64,000 bases of DNA from Bacillota bacterium (GTDB lineage: Bacteria > Bacillota > SHA-98 > UBA4971), in assembly GCA_030024085.1 (NCBI GenBank), contig JASEJE010000002.1, positions 1 through 64,000 on the forward strand, given 5' to 3'. The position numbers and the translations under genes are program-made. This document shows positions 49,762 to 58,202 of this stretch, one piece after another. The notes under the pieces are model-generated. The model searched no databases, was not told the DNA's origin, and worked only from the letters and a program-made list of their open reading frames with translations. Each line of letters starts with the position of its first letter. Within the stretch, counting starts at the first letter, position 1.

Positions 49762-50778
49762 TCAGGACCTTAGTTCGAACTCCGGGACGATCTCGCCCAC
49801 GATGTCGCCCCGATGGTTCAGCACATGGGGATGATGATGCGCAGCGAGCGCCTGGAGATGCCTTTCGTCGAGGACCCCCAGGCGTGCCAGCACCTCGAGC
49901 ACCACCGGGCCTGCGGCTCTTGCGTTGCCGTCCTCGATCTTCACGGCGACGCCGATACCTCGATCGAGGACGCCGATGCAGTACACTCCCTCAGCTCCGC
50001 TCTTCGCCACGAGCCGGTCCCCGGCCACCTCCATGAGGGCGGTGGTGAGCCTGCTGCGCCCCGCCACCATGTAGGGATACGCCCGCATGGCGCCAGAGAC
50101 GCGTCGCGCCCCCGTGGCCGCAGCGCCGCCCGGCAGGCGGTCAGGGCGGACGAGCGTTGCGAACGCCCTCGCCATGGCTGCCAGGGGAAGCCCGAAGACC
50201 GGCACCCCGCAGCCATCCACGCCGATGGCGATGGCATCCTCGGGCACGCCCGCAAAGAGCGATACCTCACGCAGCATCAAGCGCTGCACGGGATGGTCCG
50301 GCCGGAAGTAGCCTTCGATGGGGTAGCCCATGTGGACGGCCACGGCGAGCATGGCCGCATGCTTGCCCGAGCAGTTGCAGTGGAGCTGCCATGGCGCGAC
50401 GCCGCACGCGAGAAGATTCTTCGCCGAGCCCCCGTCTAGCGGCGGATGCACCCCGCAGGCAAGGACGGAATCGGTGAGGCCGAGCTTTCGTAATATGCCT
50501 GCGACCGTTCGAATGTGGACATCCTCGCCACTGTGAGATGCACACATGACGGCGATCTCGCGGTCCTCGAACGCGAAGCGCTCCGCGGCCCCGGTCTCGA
50601 TGACCGGCACGGCCTGGATGGGCTTCGCACTGGACCGCCAGTAAGTCACCTTCCCGGGATCCCCGACCCAAAATAAAACGCGGCCCGCACTGTCGGTAAC
50701 CGCCACGTCAGCCCTGTGGACGCTTTCGACAATGGGCCCGCGCGTCACTTTGACGGCCGGCTCTGACAACAAAACCAC
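49762..50778 (-). CDS. L-asparaginase II family
   Basis: RSSAKPIQAVPVIETGAAERF, MCASHSGEDVH, HCNCSGKHAAMLAVAV, GVDGCGVPVFGLPL. Confidence 0.94.
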   Translation of the reverse strand: MVLLSEPAVKVTRGPIVESVHRADVAVTDSAGRVLFWVGDPGKVTYWRSSAKPIQAVPVIETGAAERFAFEDREIAVMCASHSGEDVHIRTVAGILRKLGLTDSVLACGVHPPLDGGSAKNLLACGVAPWQLHCNCSGKHAAMLAVAVHMGYPIEGYFRPDHPVQRLMLREVSLFAGVPEDAIAIGVDGCGVPVFGLPLAAMARAFATLVRPDRLPGGAAATGARRVSGAMRAYPYMVAGRSRLTTALMEVAGDRLVAKSGAEGVYCIGVLDRGIGVAVKIEDGNARAAGPVVLEVLARLGVLDERHLQALAAHHHPHVLNHRGDIVGEIVPEFELRS

Positions 50779-50818
50779 CTTCCTGCTGTGTTGCGATTAG
50801 CGCCTGACGCCCAACGCC

Positions 50819-51027
50819 TAAGTAGATCGCCACAAATCCGCGCTACTTTTCAGCGCGCAAGTCCTCTCCAGCGTTGCCGGTGTTGCCCTCCGGGGATGGC
50901 GCGTGCGGTGAGATGCGTTCGAATTTGGCGCTCAAGGCTAGCCAAATTCCAGACGCCCCGCCCTAGCAAGCACCGACAACTCCAACGCCGTCAGAAAGAG
51001 TGTCGCAAACTTATGGCGCCATACTTA
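50819..51027. mobile_element. MITE, ~209 bp subfamily
   Basis: TAAGTAGATCGCCACAAATCCGCGCTAC...CTTATGGCGCCATACTTA. Confidence 0.92.
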
Positions 51028-51810
51028 GCGCCTTGCGGCTGCCTCAGCCACGAACGCCTCGAATATCTCGAGCATCGCCGGGTGTGCGCAGGTCATACAC
51101 TCCGGGTGCCACTGCACGCCCACGACGAAGAGGTCATGGGCGGACTCTATCCCCTCGATCACCCCGTCGGTGGCGCGCGCCGAAACGAAGAATCCGGGTG
51201 CGACCTCGCGCACGGCCTGGTGGTGGAAGGAGTTCACGGAGACCTCACCTGCGCCTACCATCCCCGCCAGCTTCGAATGGCGCTCCACGACGACCTTGTG
51301 GCTTGCGTGGTATCGCGGCGCGTCCTGCTTGTGCTTGATGGCCCCGTTCACCTGCGACGCGATGTCCTGGTAGAGGGTGCCGCCCATGGCGACGTTGAGG
51401 ACCTGGATGCCCCTGCAGATCGCGAGGATCGGCGTGCCCGCCTGGATGGCCGCTCGCACGAGGGCAAGCTCGAACGCGTCACGCTCCGGGTCGATGTGCC
51501 CGACGCACGGGTGAGGGTCCTCGCCGAAGTGCCTCGGGTCGAGGTCGGCCCCGCCGGAGAGGAGTATGCCGCCGAGGGTGCCGGCAAGACGCACCGCGGA
51601 CTCGCCGTCGTCGCATGTGGCAGGCAGGATCACAGCATCACCACCGGCCCTGGCGAGGGCATGGATGTAATCGTGGGGTAAGGTATACCTCTTCGATTCG
51701 CCGGTTTCGTTCGGACCAGAACTCGAACACGTTACGCCGACGAGCGGTCGCAATCCCGGTCCCCCTCTCGTGACATGCGTGCGAGCCGTGAGCGCCGGGT
51801 GACGCGTCAC
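51025..51810 (-). CDS. Gamma-glutamyl-gamma-aminobutyrate hydrolase family (class I GATase)
   Basis: GGILLSGGADLDPRHFGEDPHP, TPILAICRGIQVLNVAMGGTLYQDI. Confidence 0.93.
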   Translation of the reverse strand: MTRHPALTARTHVTRGGPGLRPLVGVTCSSSGPNETGESKRYTLPHDYIHALARAGGDAVILPATCDDGESAVRLAGTLGGILLSGGADLDPRHFGEDPHPCVGHIDPERDAFELALVRAAIQAGTPILAICRGIQVLNVAMGGTLYQDIASQVNGAIKHKQDAPRYHASHKVVVERHSKLAGMVGAGEVSVNSFHHQAVREVAPGFFVSARATDGVIEGIESAHDLFVVGVQWHPECMTCAHPAMLEIFEAFVAEAAARR

Positions 51811-51941
51811 TTTAGGCTATATTCGCCTGGACAGGTCAAACTCCTCCGGGGAAGCTGAGGAAAAGTGTCTACAGTGAGGCGGCGAAGCCCACGCAGTCAT
51901 GCTGGAAGCCCCCGGTTCCAAGGGGCCTCGCGTGACCGGCG

Positions 51942-52301
51942 CTACATCTCCACGAGGCCCAGGCTGATTTCGAGGGCTCTATCAACCCGGTCCATCGTGA
52001 CCGGGTCAAGGTGGGAGACCTTCTCGATGAGTCTGCGGCGGTCTATCGTCCGCAGCTGCTCGAGAAGGATGACCGAATCCATCGGCAGTTTGCTCTTGCT
52101 CGAATGCAGTTCGACGTGGGTGGGAAGCCGCGCCTTGTCGATGCGTGAGGTGATGGCCGCCACGATCGTGGTGGGGCTGTACCGATTCCCAATGTCGTTC
52201 TGGAGGACCAGGACGGGCCTCGTGCCGCCCTGCTCCGAGCCGATGACGGGGTTCAGGTCCGCGTAGAAGATGTCGCCGCGCCTAAGCTCCTTCGGTTCCA
52301 T
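51942..52301 (-). CDS. mazF: MazF/PemK-type endoribonuclease toxin
   Basis: [49 protein letters not shown]. Confidence 0.95.
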   Translation of the reverse strand: MEPKELRRGDIFYADLNPVIGSEQGGTRPVLVLQNDIGNRYSPTTIVAAITSRIDKARLPTHVELHSSKSKLPMDSVILLEQLRTIDRRRLIEKVSHLDPVTMDRVDRALEISLGLVEM

Positions 52302-52575
52302 TGCTGCGCGCCAGGACCTCCTCGTAGAGGGCGAGGGCCTCGTTCTCCACAGCGACAGCTTCGCCGGCAAGCTCGAGGTTCAGCCCGGCCATCTTGCGGT
52401 AGCCCTCCTTCAGCCTTTCGCGGAGTTCCAGCCTGCGCTTCTCCTCGATGTAGCGTCGCATGGCCTCCCGTATAAACTCGCTCCGGTTCCGCTTCTCCTG
52501 CCTTGCGATCCCATCAACCTCCTGCAAAAGGCTATCCGGCAGGGTGATCATGATCCTCCTGACCTGCTGGGCCAC
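52282..52575 (-). CDS. CopG/RHH-type antitoxin (EndoAI-like)
   Basis: [45 protein letters not shown] start with GGAGG. Confidence 0.9.
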   Translation of the reverse strand: MAQQVRRIMITLPDSLLQEVDGIARQEKRNRSEFIREAMRRYIEEKRRLELRERLKEGYRKMAGLNLELAGEAVAVENEALALYEEVLARSNGTEGA

Positions 52576-52671
52576 GGCAACCCCTCCGCTCGCTCGGGCA
52601 CTATAGTATATACTACAGTCTACACCGAGATTATATACATGCTCAGGAAAACCTGTCAACGACGTATATGG

Positions 52672-52810
52672 GCGTGAGCATGAGCATGGGGCATGAACAT
52701 GAGCATGGACGCGAGTATGGGCATGGGTCCGTAGACATGGGTCTGTGCGCATGGATCTGTAGGCCGGGGCCGGTGGGCATGACCTGTGAGCATGGCCTGT
52801 TAGTATGGAA
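52672..52810 (+). repeat. Degenerate GAGCATG(GG)-type intergenic repeats
   Basis: gtgagcatgagcatggggcatgaacatgagcatggacgcgagtatgggcatggg... Confidence 0.7.
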
Positions 52811-52945
52811 AACGCCCTCCGCGTCGCCAGGTCTGCACGGCGCTGCGTCTCTACGTGCTCGTGTGCGCATCGTCATTGTGGATTCTCCGGTTATGCGTGT
52901 GGTATAATCTGCTTGAATTTGCCCTTCGGGCGGGAGGTTCCGCTG

Positions 52946-53599
52946 GTGCTGGTATACCGGGCTTCGGGCCCAAATGACACGAGAAGGCTTGGGGAGGCGC
53001 TGGGGAAGCTACTCGGCCCTGGCGATGTGGTCTGCCTCGACGGCCGGCTCGGTGCGGGCAAGACCGTGTTCGTGCAGGGCGTGGCCGCGGGCATGGGCGT
53101 CAGGGGCCGGGTCACGAGCCCCACGTTCACCATAATCCATGAGCATCCCGGGAGAGTCCCACTGTACCACATCGATGCTTACAGGCTTGACGGGGCACCG
53201 GATGCCGCGACCGTGGGGATCGAGGATTACGTCTATGGGTCGGGCGCTGTGGCCATCGAGTGGCCTGAGAGGATCCGCGAGCTTTTGCCCGAGGAGAGGC
53301 TCGATGTGGAGATCATGATGCCCGCAGACGGTGACGGTGGGCGTGAAGACGCGCGCGGGCACAGGTCCGGGGGCAGGCGTGTCGGCGGGAACGAGAGCGA
53401 GAGTGACGGCGAGAGCGAGAGTGACAGCGAGGGCGAGGGCGAGGGTGAGGACGTGAGTGAGGGCGAGTGCGGGGACGAGAGCGATAGCGAGGACGAGGGC
53501 GCGAGCGACCATACCAGAGAGATCGTGTTCTCTCCGCGCGGGGAGAGGTTCCGGCGCATGGTCGAGGAGTTGAGAGCGCTTGCGGGTCCTGGGGATTGA
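52946..53599 (+). CDS. tsaE: tRNA t6A biosynthesis ATPase TsaE with acidic repeat insert
   Basis: VVCLDGRLGAGKTVFVQGVAAGMGVRGRVTSPTFTIIHEH, YHIDAYRL; GTG start. Confidence 0.94.
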   Translation: MLVYRASGPNDTRRLGEALGKLLGPGDVVCLDGRLGAGKTVFVQGVAAGMGVRGRVTSPTFTIIHEHPGRVPLYHIDAYRLDGAPDAATVGIEDYVYGSGAVAIEWPERIRELLPEERLDVEIMMPADGDGGREDARGHRSGGRRVGGNESESDGESESDSEGEGEGEDVSEGECGDESDSEDEGASDHTREIVFSPRGERFRRMVEELRALAGPGD

Positions 53600-54392
53600 C
53601 ACTTCCACGTTCACGGGAGGAGTGGCGCTCGTATCCGGCGACGAGGTGGTCGCCGAGTACAGCGCCATTGTAACGAGGACGAGCTCGGAGAGCATCGCCG
53701 CAGTCTGCGAGAGGCTCCTTGCTGAGGCCGGATGGGCCGTGTCTGACCTGGATGGCGTCGCGGTGGCCATAGGCCCGGGGTCCTTCACGGGCGTCCGGAT
53801 AGGCGTGACCATGGCCAAGGTGCTGGGCTACGCGCTCGACCTCCCCATCGGCCCTGTCGTGACCCTTGACGCCATCGCGGCGAACCTGCCCTTCTCGAGA
53901 GCACTCGTGTGCCCGCTCATCTCTGCCAGGCGTAACCTTGTGTACACGGCCACCTACCGCGTCGGCGGGCAGTATCCGGAGCGGATGACCGACTACGAGG
54001 TCAGGGATGTCTGCGAGCTCGCGGCGAGACTACGTGTGCACACGGACGTGGATGTGGACGCGGACCTGGACGCGCAGTCGGGCCTAGACGCGTACTCGGA
54101 CTCGCACACGCACGCACACGCGGGCGGGGCGGAGGTTCTGTTCGTCGGGGATGGCGCGATGGCGCACAGACAGGTTATACTTGAAAACGCCCGCGGAAGA
54201 GCTGCGATAGGGCCGGAGTGGTGTATCGGGCCTCGTCCTGCTGTGGTGGCGGCCATGGGAAAGCTCGAGATAGAGGCAGGGCGCGCCGCCAATGTCTATG
54301 AGCTGGAGCCGTTCTACCTGGGGAGGTCCAGCGCCGAGATGGTGAGGGGCGAGGCTACATCAGGCGGGGGGCGTGCACAGGGTGGATTTTGA
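53580..54392 (+). CDS. tsaB: TsaB
   Basis: VLGIDTSTFTGGVALVSGDEVVAEY, GVAVAIGPGSFTGVRIGVTMAKVLGYALDLP. Confidence 0.95.
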   Translation: MRVLGIDTSTFTGGVALVSGDEVVAEYSAIVTRTSSESIAAVCERLLAEAGWAVSDLDGVAVAIGPGSFTGVRIGVTMAKVLGYALDLPIGPVVTLDAIAANLPFSRALVCPLISARRNLVYTATYRVGGQYPERMTDYEVRDVCELAARLRVHTDVDVDADLDAQSGLDAYSDSHTHAHAGGAEVLFVGDGAMAHRQVILENARGRAAIGPEWCIGPRPAVVAAMGKLEIEAGRAANVYELEPFYLGRSSAEMVRGEATSGGGRAQGGF

Positions 54393-54876
54393 GATTAGCC
54401 CCATGCGGCAGAGCGACCTCGATGACATCATGGAGATCGAGAAGTCCTCGTTCCCGACTCCGTGGTCCCGGAACGCGTTCCTCTCGGAAATCTATGAGAA
54501 CAGCAGGGCGTGTTACCTGGTGGCCCGGGAGAACGGCACGGTCATAGGTTACGTCGGGATCTGGATCATCCTCGACGAGGGCCACATCACGAACCTCGCG
54601 GTGCATCCGGACCACCGACGTCGCGGCGTCGGCGAGAAGCTCATGAAGGCTATCATGGACTATGCCAGGTCGAAAGGGGCCGGGAGGATCACCCTCGAGG
54701 TCAGGGTGTCCAACCTCGGGGCGCAGCGACTCTACGAGAGACTGGGGTTCGTGAGCGTCGGCATACGGCCTGGCTACTACCACGACAACGGCGAGGACGC
54801 CATGATAATGTGGAAGAACGAGCAGCCCCCGAAGGACCGAGATCGACCTGTGAGGGACCGGCATGGGCGACGCTAG
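54373..54876 (+). CDS. rimI: Ribosomal-protein-alanine N-acetyltransferase RimI
   Basis: IMEIEKSSFPTPWSRNAFLSEI, NLAVHPDHRRRGVGEKLM. Confidence 0.94.
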   Translation: MHRVDFEISPMRQSDLDDIMEIEKSSFPTPWSRNAFLSEIYENSRACYLVARENGTVIGYVGIWIILDEGHITNLAVHPDHRRRGVGEKLMKAIMDYARSKGAGRITLEVRVSNLGAQRLYERLGFVSVGIRPGYYHDNGEDAMIMWKNEQPPKDRDRPVRDRHGRR

Positions 54877-55918
54877 AGGCCGCGCGTCATGCGTGCTCGG
54901 GATCGAGACAAGCTGCGACGAGACGTCCGCGGCCGTGCTGCAGGGCGATGGGTCGGGCGAGACCTTCTCACCTGGCCTTCGGCTTCGATCCAGCGTGGTC
55001 GCATCTCAGGTACGTCTTCATAGACGGTTCGGCGGGGTCGTGCCCGAGGTCGCCTCGCGCCGCCACGTGGAGACGATCATCCCCGTCATCGATCAGGCGC
55101 TGCGCGATGCAGGTGTAGCCCTTTCGGACTTGACGGCGGTGGCGGCGACTCGCGGGCCTGGCCTCGTGGGCGCCATCCTCGTGGGGCTGTCGGCGGCCAA
55201 GACCATGGCGCTGGCGCTGAAGGTGCCTTTCATCGGGGTGAACCACATCGAGGCTCACATGTATGCGAACTTCATCGAGCACCCGGACCTTCGTCCGCCA
55301 TTTGTGTGCCTCGTGGTCTCGGGGGGGCATACAGACCTCGTGTACCTGCGGGACCACGGCTCCTATGAGGTGATGGGTCGCACGCGCGACGACGCCGCAG
55401 GGGAGGCGTTCGACAAGGTGGCGCGGGTGCTCGGGTTGGGCTACCCCGGAGGGCCCGCGATCGACGATGCAGCGCGAGGCGGGGACCCGGGCGCTGTGCG
55501 CTTTCCCAGGGCGTTCCTGGAGGAAGGATCGTATGACTTCAGCTTCAGCGGGCTCAAGACCGCTGTGGTGAACTTCGTGAGAAAGACCGAGACGGGCGGC
55601 GTGCCCCTGGGCATTGCCGACATTGCTGCCAGCTTCCAGGAAGCGGTGGTGGACGTCCTGGTGAAGAAGACGGTTCGGGCGGCGCTTGATAAGCACGTTT
55701 CGACTCTCGCGGTCGCCGGCGGCGTGGCGGCCAACTCCCGGCTCAGGGAACAGCTGGCGCGAGGTGCATCTGAGGCAGGGCTGCGCCTCGTGTCCCCATC
55801 GCCTGCTCTCTGCACTGATAACGCAGCCATGGTGGCATGCGCGGGTTACTTCCGCGTGGCGAGAGGGGAGGCCAGCTCTCTGGACGTCCCTGCCGTCCCC
55901 GACCTCGACCTTGAGTGA
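54863..55918 (+). CDS. tsaD: TsaD
   Basis: VLGIETSCDETSAAVL, GVNHIEAHMYANF, VSGGHTDLVYL, VAGGVAANSRLREQL. Confidence 0.96.
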   Translation: MGDARGRASCVLGIETSCDETSAAVLQGDGSGETFSPGLRLRSSVVASQVRLHRRFGGVVPEVASRRHVETIIPVIDQALRDAGVALSDLTAVAATRGPGLVGAILVGLSAAKTMALALKVPFIGVNHIEAHMYANFIEHPDLRPPFVCLVVSGGHTDLVYLRDHGSYEVMGRTRDDAAGEAFDKVARVLGLGYPGGPAIDDAARGGDPGAVRFPRAFLEEGSYDFSFSGLKTAVVNFVRKTETGGVPLGIADIAASFQEAVVDVLVKKTVRAALDKHVSTLAVAGGVAANSRLREQLARGASEAGLRLVSPSPALCTDNAAMVACAGYFRVARGEASSLDVPAVPDLDLE

Positions 55919-56003
55919 CCAGTGTGAGATGCGAGGTGATTCCGCCTCCGGGTTTTCGATTTCCGGGTTTTCGATGGCACAATGCCGGCTGGGCCTACCA
56001 GCT

Positions 56004-56033
56004 TGTGGATAACCCTGTGGATAATGTGGATAA
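56004..56033 (+). promoter_or_regulatory. Three tandem DnaA boxes
   Basis: TGTGGATAA at 56004-56012, 56016-56024 and 56025-56033, each the exact complement of TTATCCACA. Confidence 0.85.
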
Positions 56034-56237
56034 AAGGGAAGGCTTGGCAGAGGAGGATAGGCCACCCAACAATGTATATGAAGAGGTGGCCAGGATTATG
56101 ACAGTATCCGGAGACAACGTTTGTAGACAGTCCCGCACCGTGTAGCATTCTCTTGACGCATCGGAGCGCGATTGACAGGGTGCTGGTGCTGGGGCGAGAG
56201 CGAAACGGAAAGACGGAGAGGGAGAGGGGGTTGAAAC

Positions 56238-57203
56238 GTGGCACGTATCGGAGGCGGCGATATCGGCCTTGAGCCCGGGGGACCGGCCGGGCCCATAGGC
56301 CCGAGCCCGTTTGAGCCGGTGGAGAGGCCGCGCCTCATCACGTTCTGGCGCATGCTCTTCCTTGTCGGCGCGGCCATCGCTGCGCTCGTTATCACGCTAT
56401 ACGTGCTCGTGTCCTCGTGGCTTGCTCCTGAGGCCACTTTCGGCGTGGGGGATCGGCCGGTGAACATTCTCATCCTCGGAACGGACAGGACCTACGACGA
56501 CCACGGGAAGCCCATGGAGGGGCCGGTACGCGCAGATGTCATAATGCTCGCGTCGGTGAACCCGCAGGTCAATAAGATCTACCTGGTGTCGATCCCGAGG
56601 GATACGAGGGCGCGGATCCCGGGGCACGGCACGAACAAGGTGAACGCCTCGCACACCTTTGGCGGGCAGGACCTGACGCGCAGGACCGTCGAGGACCTCG
56701 TGGGCGTGCCGATCGACCGCTACGTGGAGGCCGATTTCCAGGGGTTCGTGCGCATCGTGGACGCCCTTGGAGGGGTCGAGATCGATGTAGACAAGGACAT
56801 GCGATACGTGGACAGGGCCGGCGGCTTCAAGGTCGATCTGAAAAAGGGCAGGCAGGTCCTGGACGGGGCGAAGGCGCTGGGGTACGTGAGGTACCGGGCG
56901 GATGCCCTCGGGGACATCAGCCGGGTGAGGCGCCAGCAGACGCTTCTAAAAGCCGTTGCTCGCCAGGCCGTGAGCTTGCGCAACCTTCGCAATGCGCGCA
57001 AGATCCTTGGGATACTGATGGACCACGTGAGGACCGATATGTCCAGGCGCGACATGGCGTCCATCGGCTGGTTCGTCGTGAGGACGAAGGCCGAGGTCGT
57101 GTCGGAGACGCTGCCGGGCGAGTTCTCCCCGCTATACTGGGTTCCTGACCAGAAGCGGATAGACGAGCTCGTGGACACAATGCTCGAGGGTTTCGGCAAG
57201 TAA
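56238..57203 (+). CDS. LytR-CpsA-Psr (LCP) family protein
   Basis: NILILGTDRTYDDHGKPMEGPVRADVIMLASVNPQVNKIYLVSIPRDTRARIPGHGTNKVNASHTFGG. Confidence 0.95.
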   Translation: MARIGGGDIGLEPGGPAGPIGPSPFEPVERPRLITFWRMLFLVGAAIAALVITLYVLVSSWLAPEATFGVGDRPVNILILGTDRTYDDHGKPMEGPVRADVIMLASVNPQVNKIYLVSIPRDTRARIPGHGTNKVNASHTFGGQDLTRRTVEDLVGVPIDRYVEADFQGFVRIVDALGGVEIDVDKDMRYVDRAGGFKVDLKKGRQVLDGAKALGYVRYRADALGDISRVRRQQTLLKAVARQAVSLRNLRNARKILGILMDHVRTDMSRRDMASIGWFVVRTKAEVVSETLPGEFSPLYWVPDQKRIDELVDTMLEGFGK

Positions 57204-57238
57204 AGCGGGTGCAGCGGAACAGGGGGAGGTTCAGGGGG

Positions 57239-57964
57239 ATGGTGCGCATCGACGTGGCCCTTGTGCCACAGGAGATTGAGGCAAGAAGCCTCAACGGGAT
57301 CACGGCAGTAGTCATCGACGTTCTGAGAGCAAGCACAAGTATCGCATGCGCCATCTCAAACGGATGCGACGAGGTCATTCCCACGATCTCCGTAGAGGAG
57401 GCAGTGGAGATCTCGCGCGCCTACGCGAGGGGTGACTATCTTCTCTGTGGCGAGCGAAAAGGGGAGAAGATCGAGGGCTTCGACCTTGGCAACTCCCCGC
57501 TGGAGTACACGGAGGACCGCGTGGCGGGAAAGAAGATAATCATGACGACCACCAACGGCACGGGCGCCATCAGGGCGGTGAAGGCCGCAGACGACGTCAT
57601 CGTGGGGTCCTGCTGGAACCTTTCCGCGGCCTGCGAGCGGGCCGTGTCGCTCGGCAGGGACATCCTCATCGTGTGCGCCGGTGAGGGCAGGAGGTTCGCC
57701 CTGGAGGATGCGGTGTGCGCGGGCATGATGTGCGAGCGGATCGCTTCCATGGTTGAAGCGGACGACTCCGACGGTTGCATTGCCGCCCGCCGTCTGTACG
57801 CCGCGTTCCGTGACAACATCGAGGCTGCGCTCGCAGGCTCGGAGCATGCACGGTATCTTGCGCGCATCGGCTTCGGCGACGACGTCGCCGCGGCCGCGCA
57901 GGTGGACAGGGTCAGCGTGGTGCCGGTGCTGCACGGCGGCCATATCGTGCGGAAAGCCGAGTAA
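57239..57964 (+). CDS. ComB family 2-phosphosulfolactate phosphatase
   Basis: VVIDVLRASTSIACAISNGCDEVIP, LCGERKGEKIEGFDLGNSPLEYT, TTTNGTGAI. Confidence 0.93.
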   Translation: MVRIDVALVPQEIEARSLNGITAVVIDVLRASTSIACAISNGCDEVIPTISVEEAVEISRAYARGDYLLCGERKGEKIEGFDLGNSPLEYTEDRVAGKKIIMTTTNGTGAIRAVKAADDVIVGSCWNLSAACERAVSLGRDILIVCAGEGRRFALEDAVCAGMMCERIASMVEADDSDGCIAARRLYAAFRDNIEAALAGSEHARYLARIGFGDDVAAAAQVDRVSVVPVLHGGHIVRKAE

Positions 57965-57993
57965 CGTGGTGAGCGAGTTGCGCAGGGTGATAC

Positions 57994-58202
57994 TAAGTAG
58001 ATCGCCACAAATCCGCGCTACTTTTGGGCACGGGAGTCCTGTCCAGGGTCGCCGGTGTTGCACTCCGGGGACGGCGCGTGCGGTGCGATGCGTTCGAATT
58101 TGGCCCTCAAGGCCAGCCGAATTCCAGGCGCCCCGCCCCAGCAAGCACCGGCAACCCCGACACCGTCAGGAAAAGTGGCGCAGACGTATGGCGCCGTACT
58201 TG
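57994..58202. mobile_element. MITE, ~209 bp subfamily; right end forms start of next CDS
   Basis: TAAGTAGATCGCCACAAATCCGCGCTACTTTT...GCGCAGACGTATGGCGCCGTACTTG. Confidence 0.88.

Noticed and set aside
56004-56033. oriC at the DnaA-box cluster
   Set aside because: Only three boxes, no AT-rich unwinding region, and no dnaA, dnaN or gyr genes nearby.
57753-58187. N-terminal extension of the SpoIID ORF through comB and the MITE
   Set aside because: Overlaps comB in another frame and translates the MITE; a signal peptide begins at 58188.
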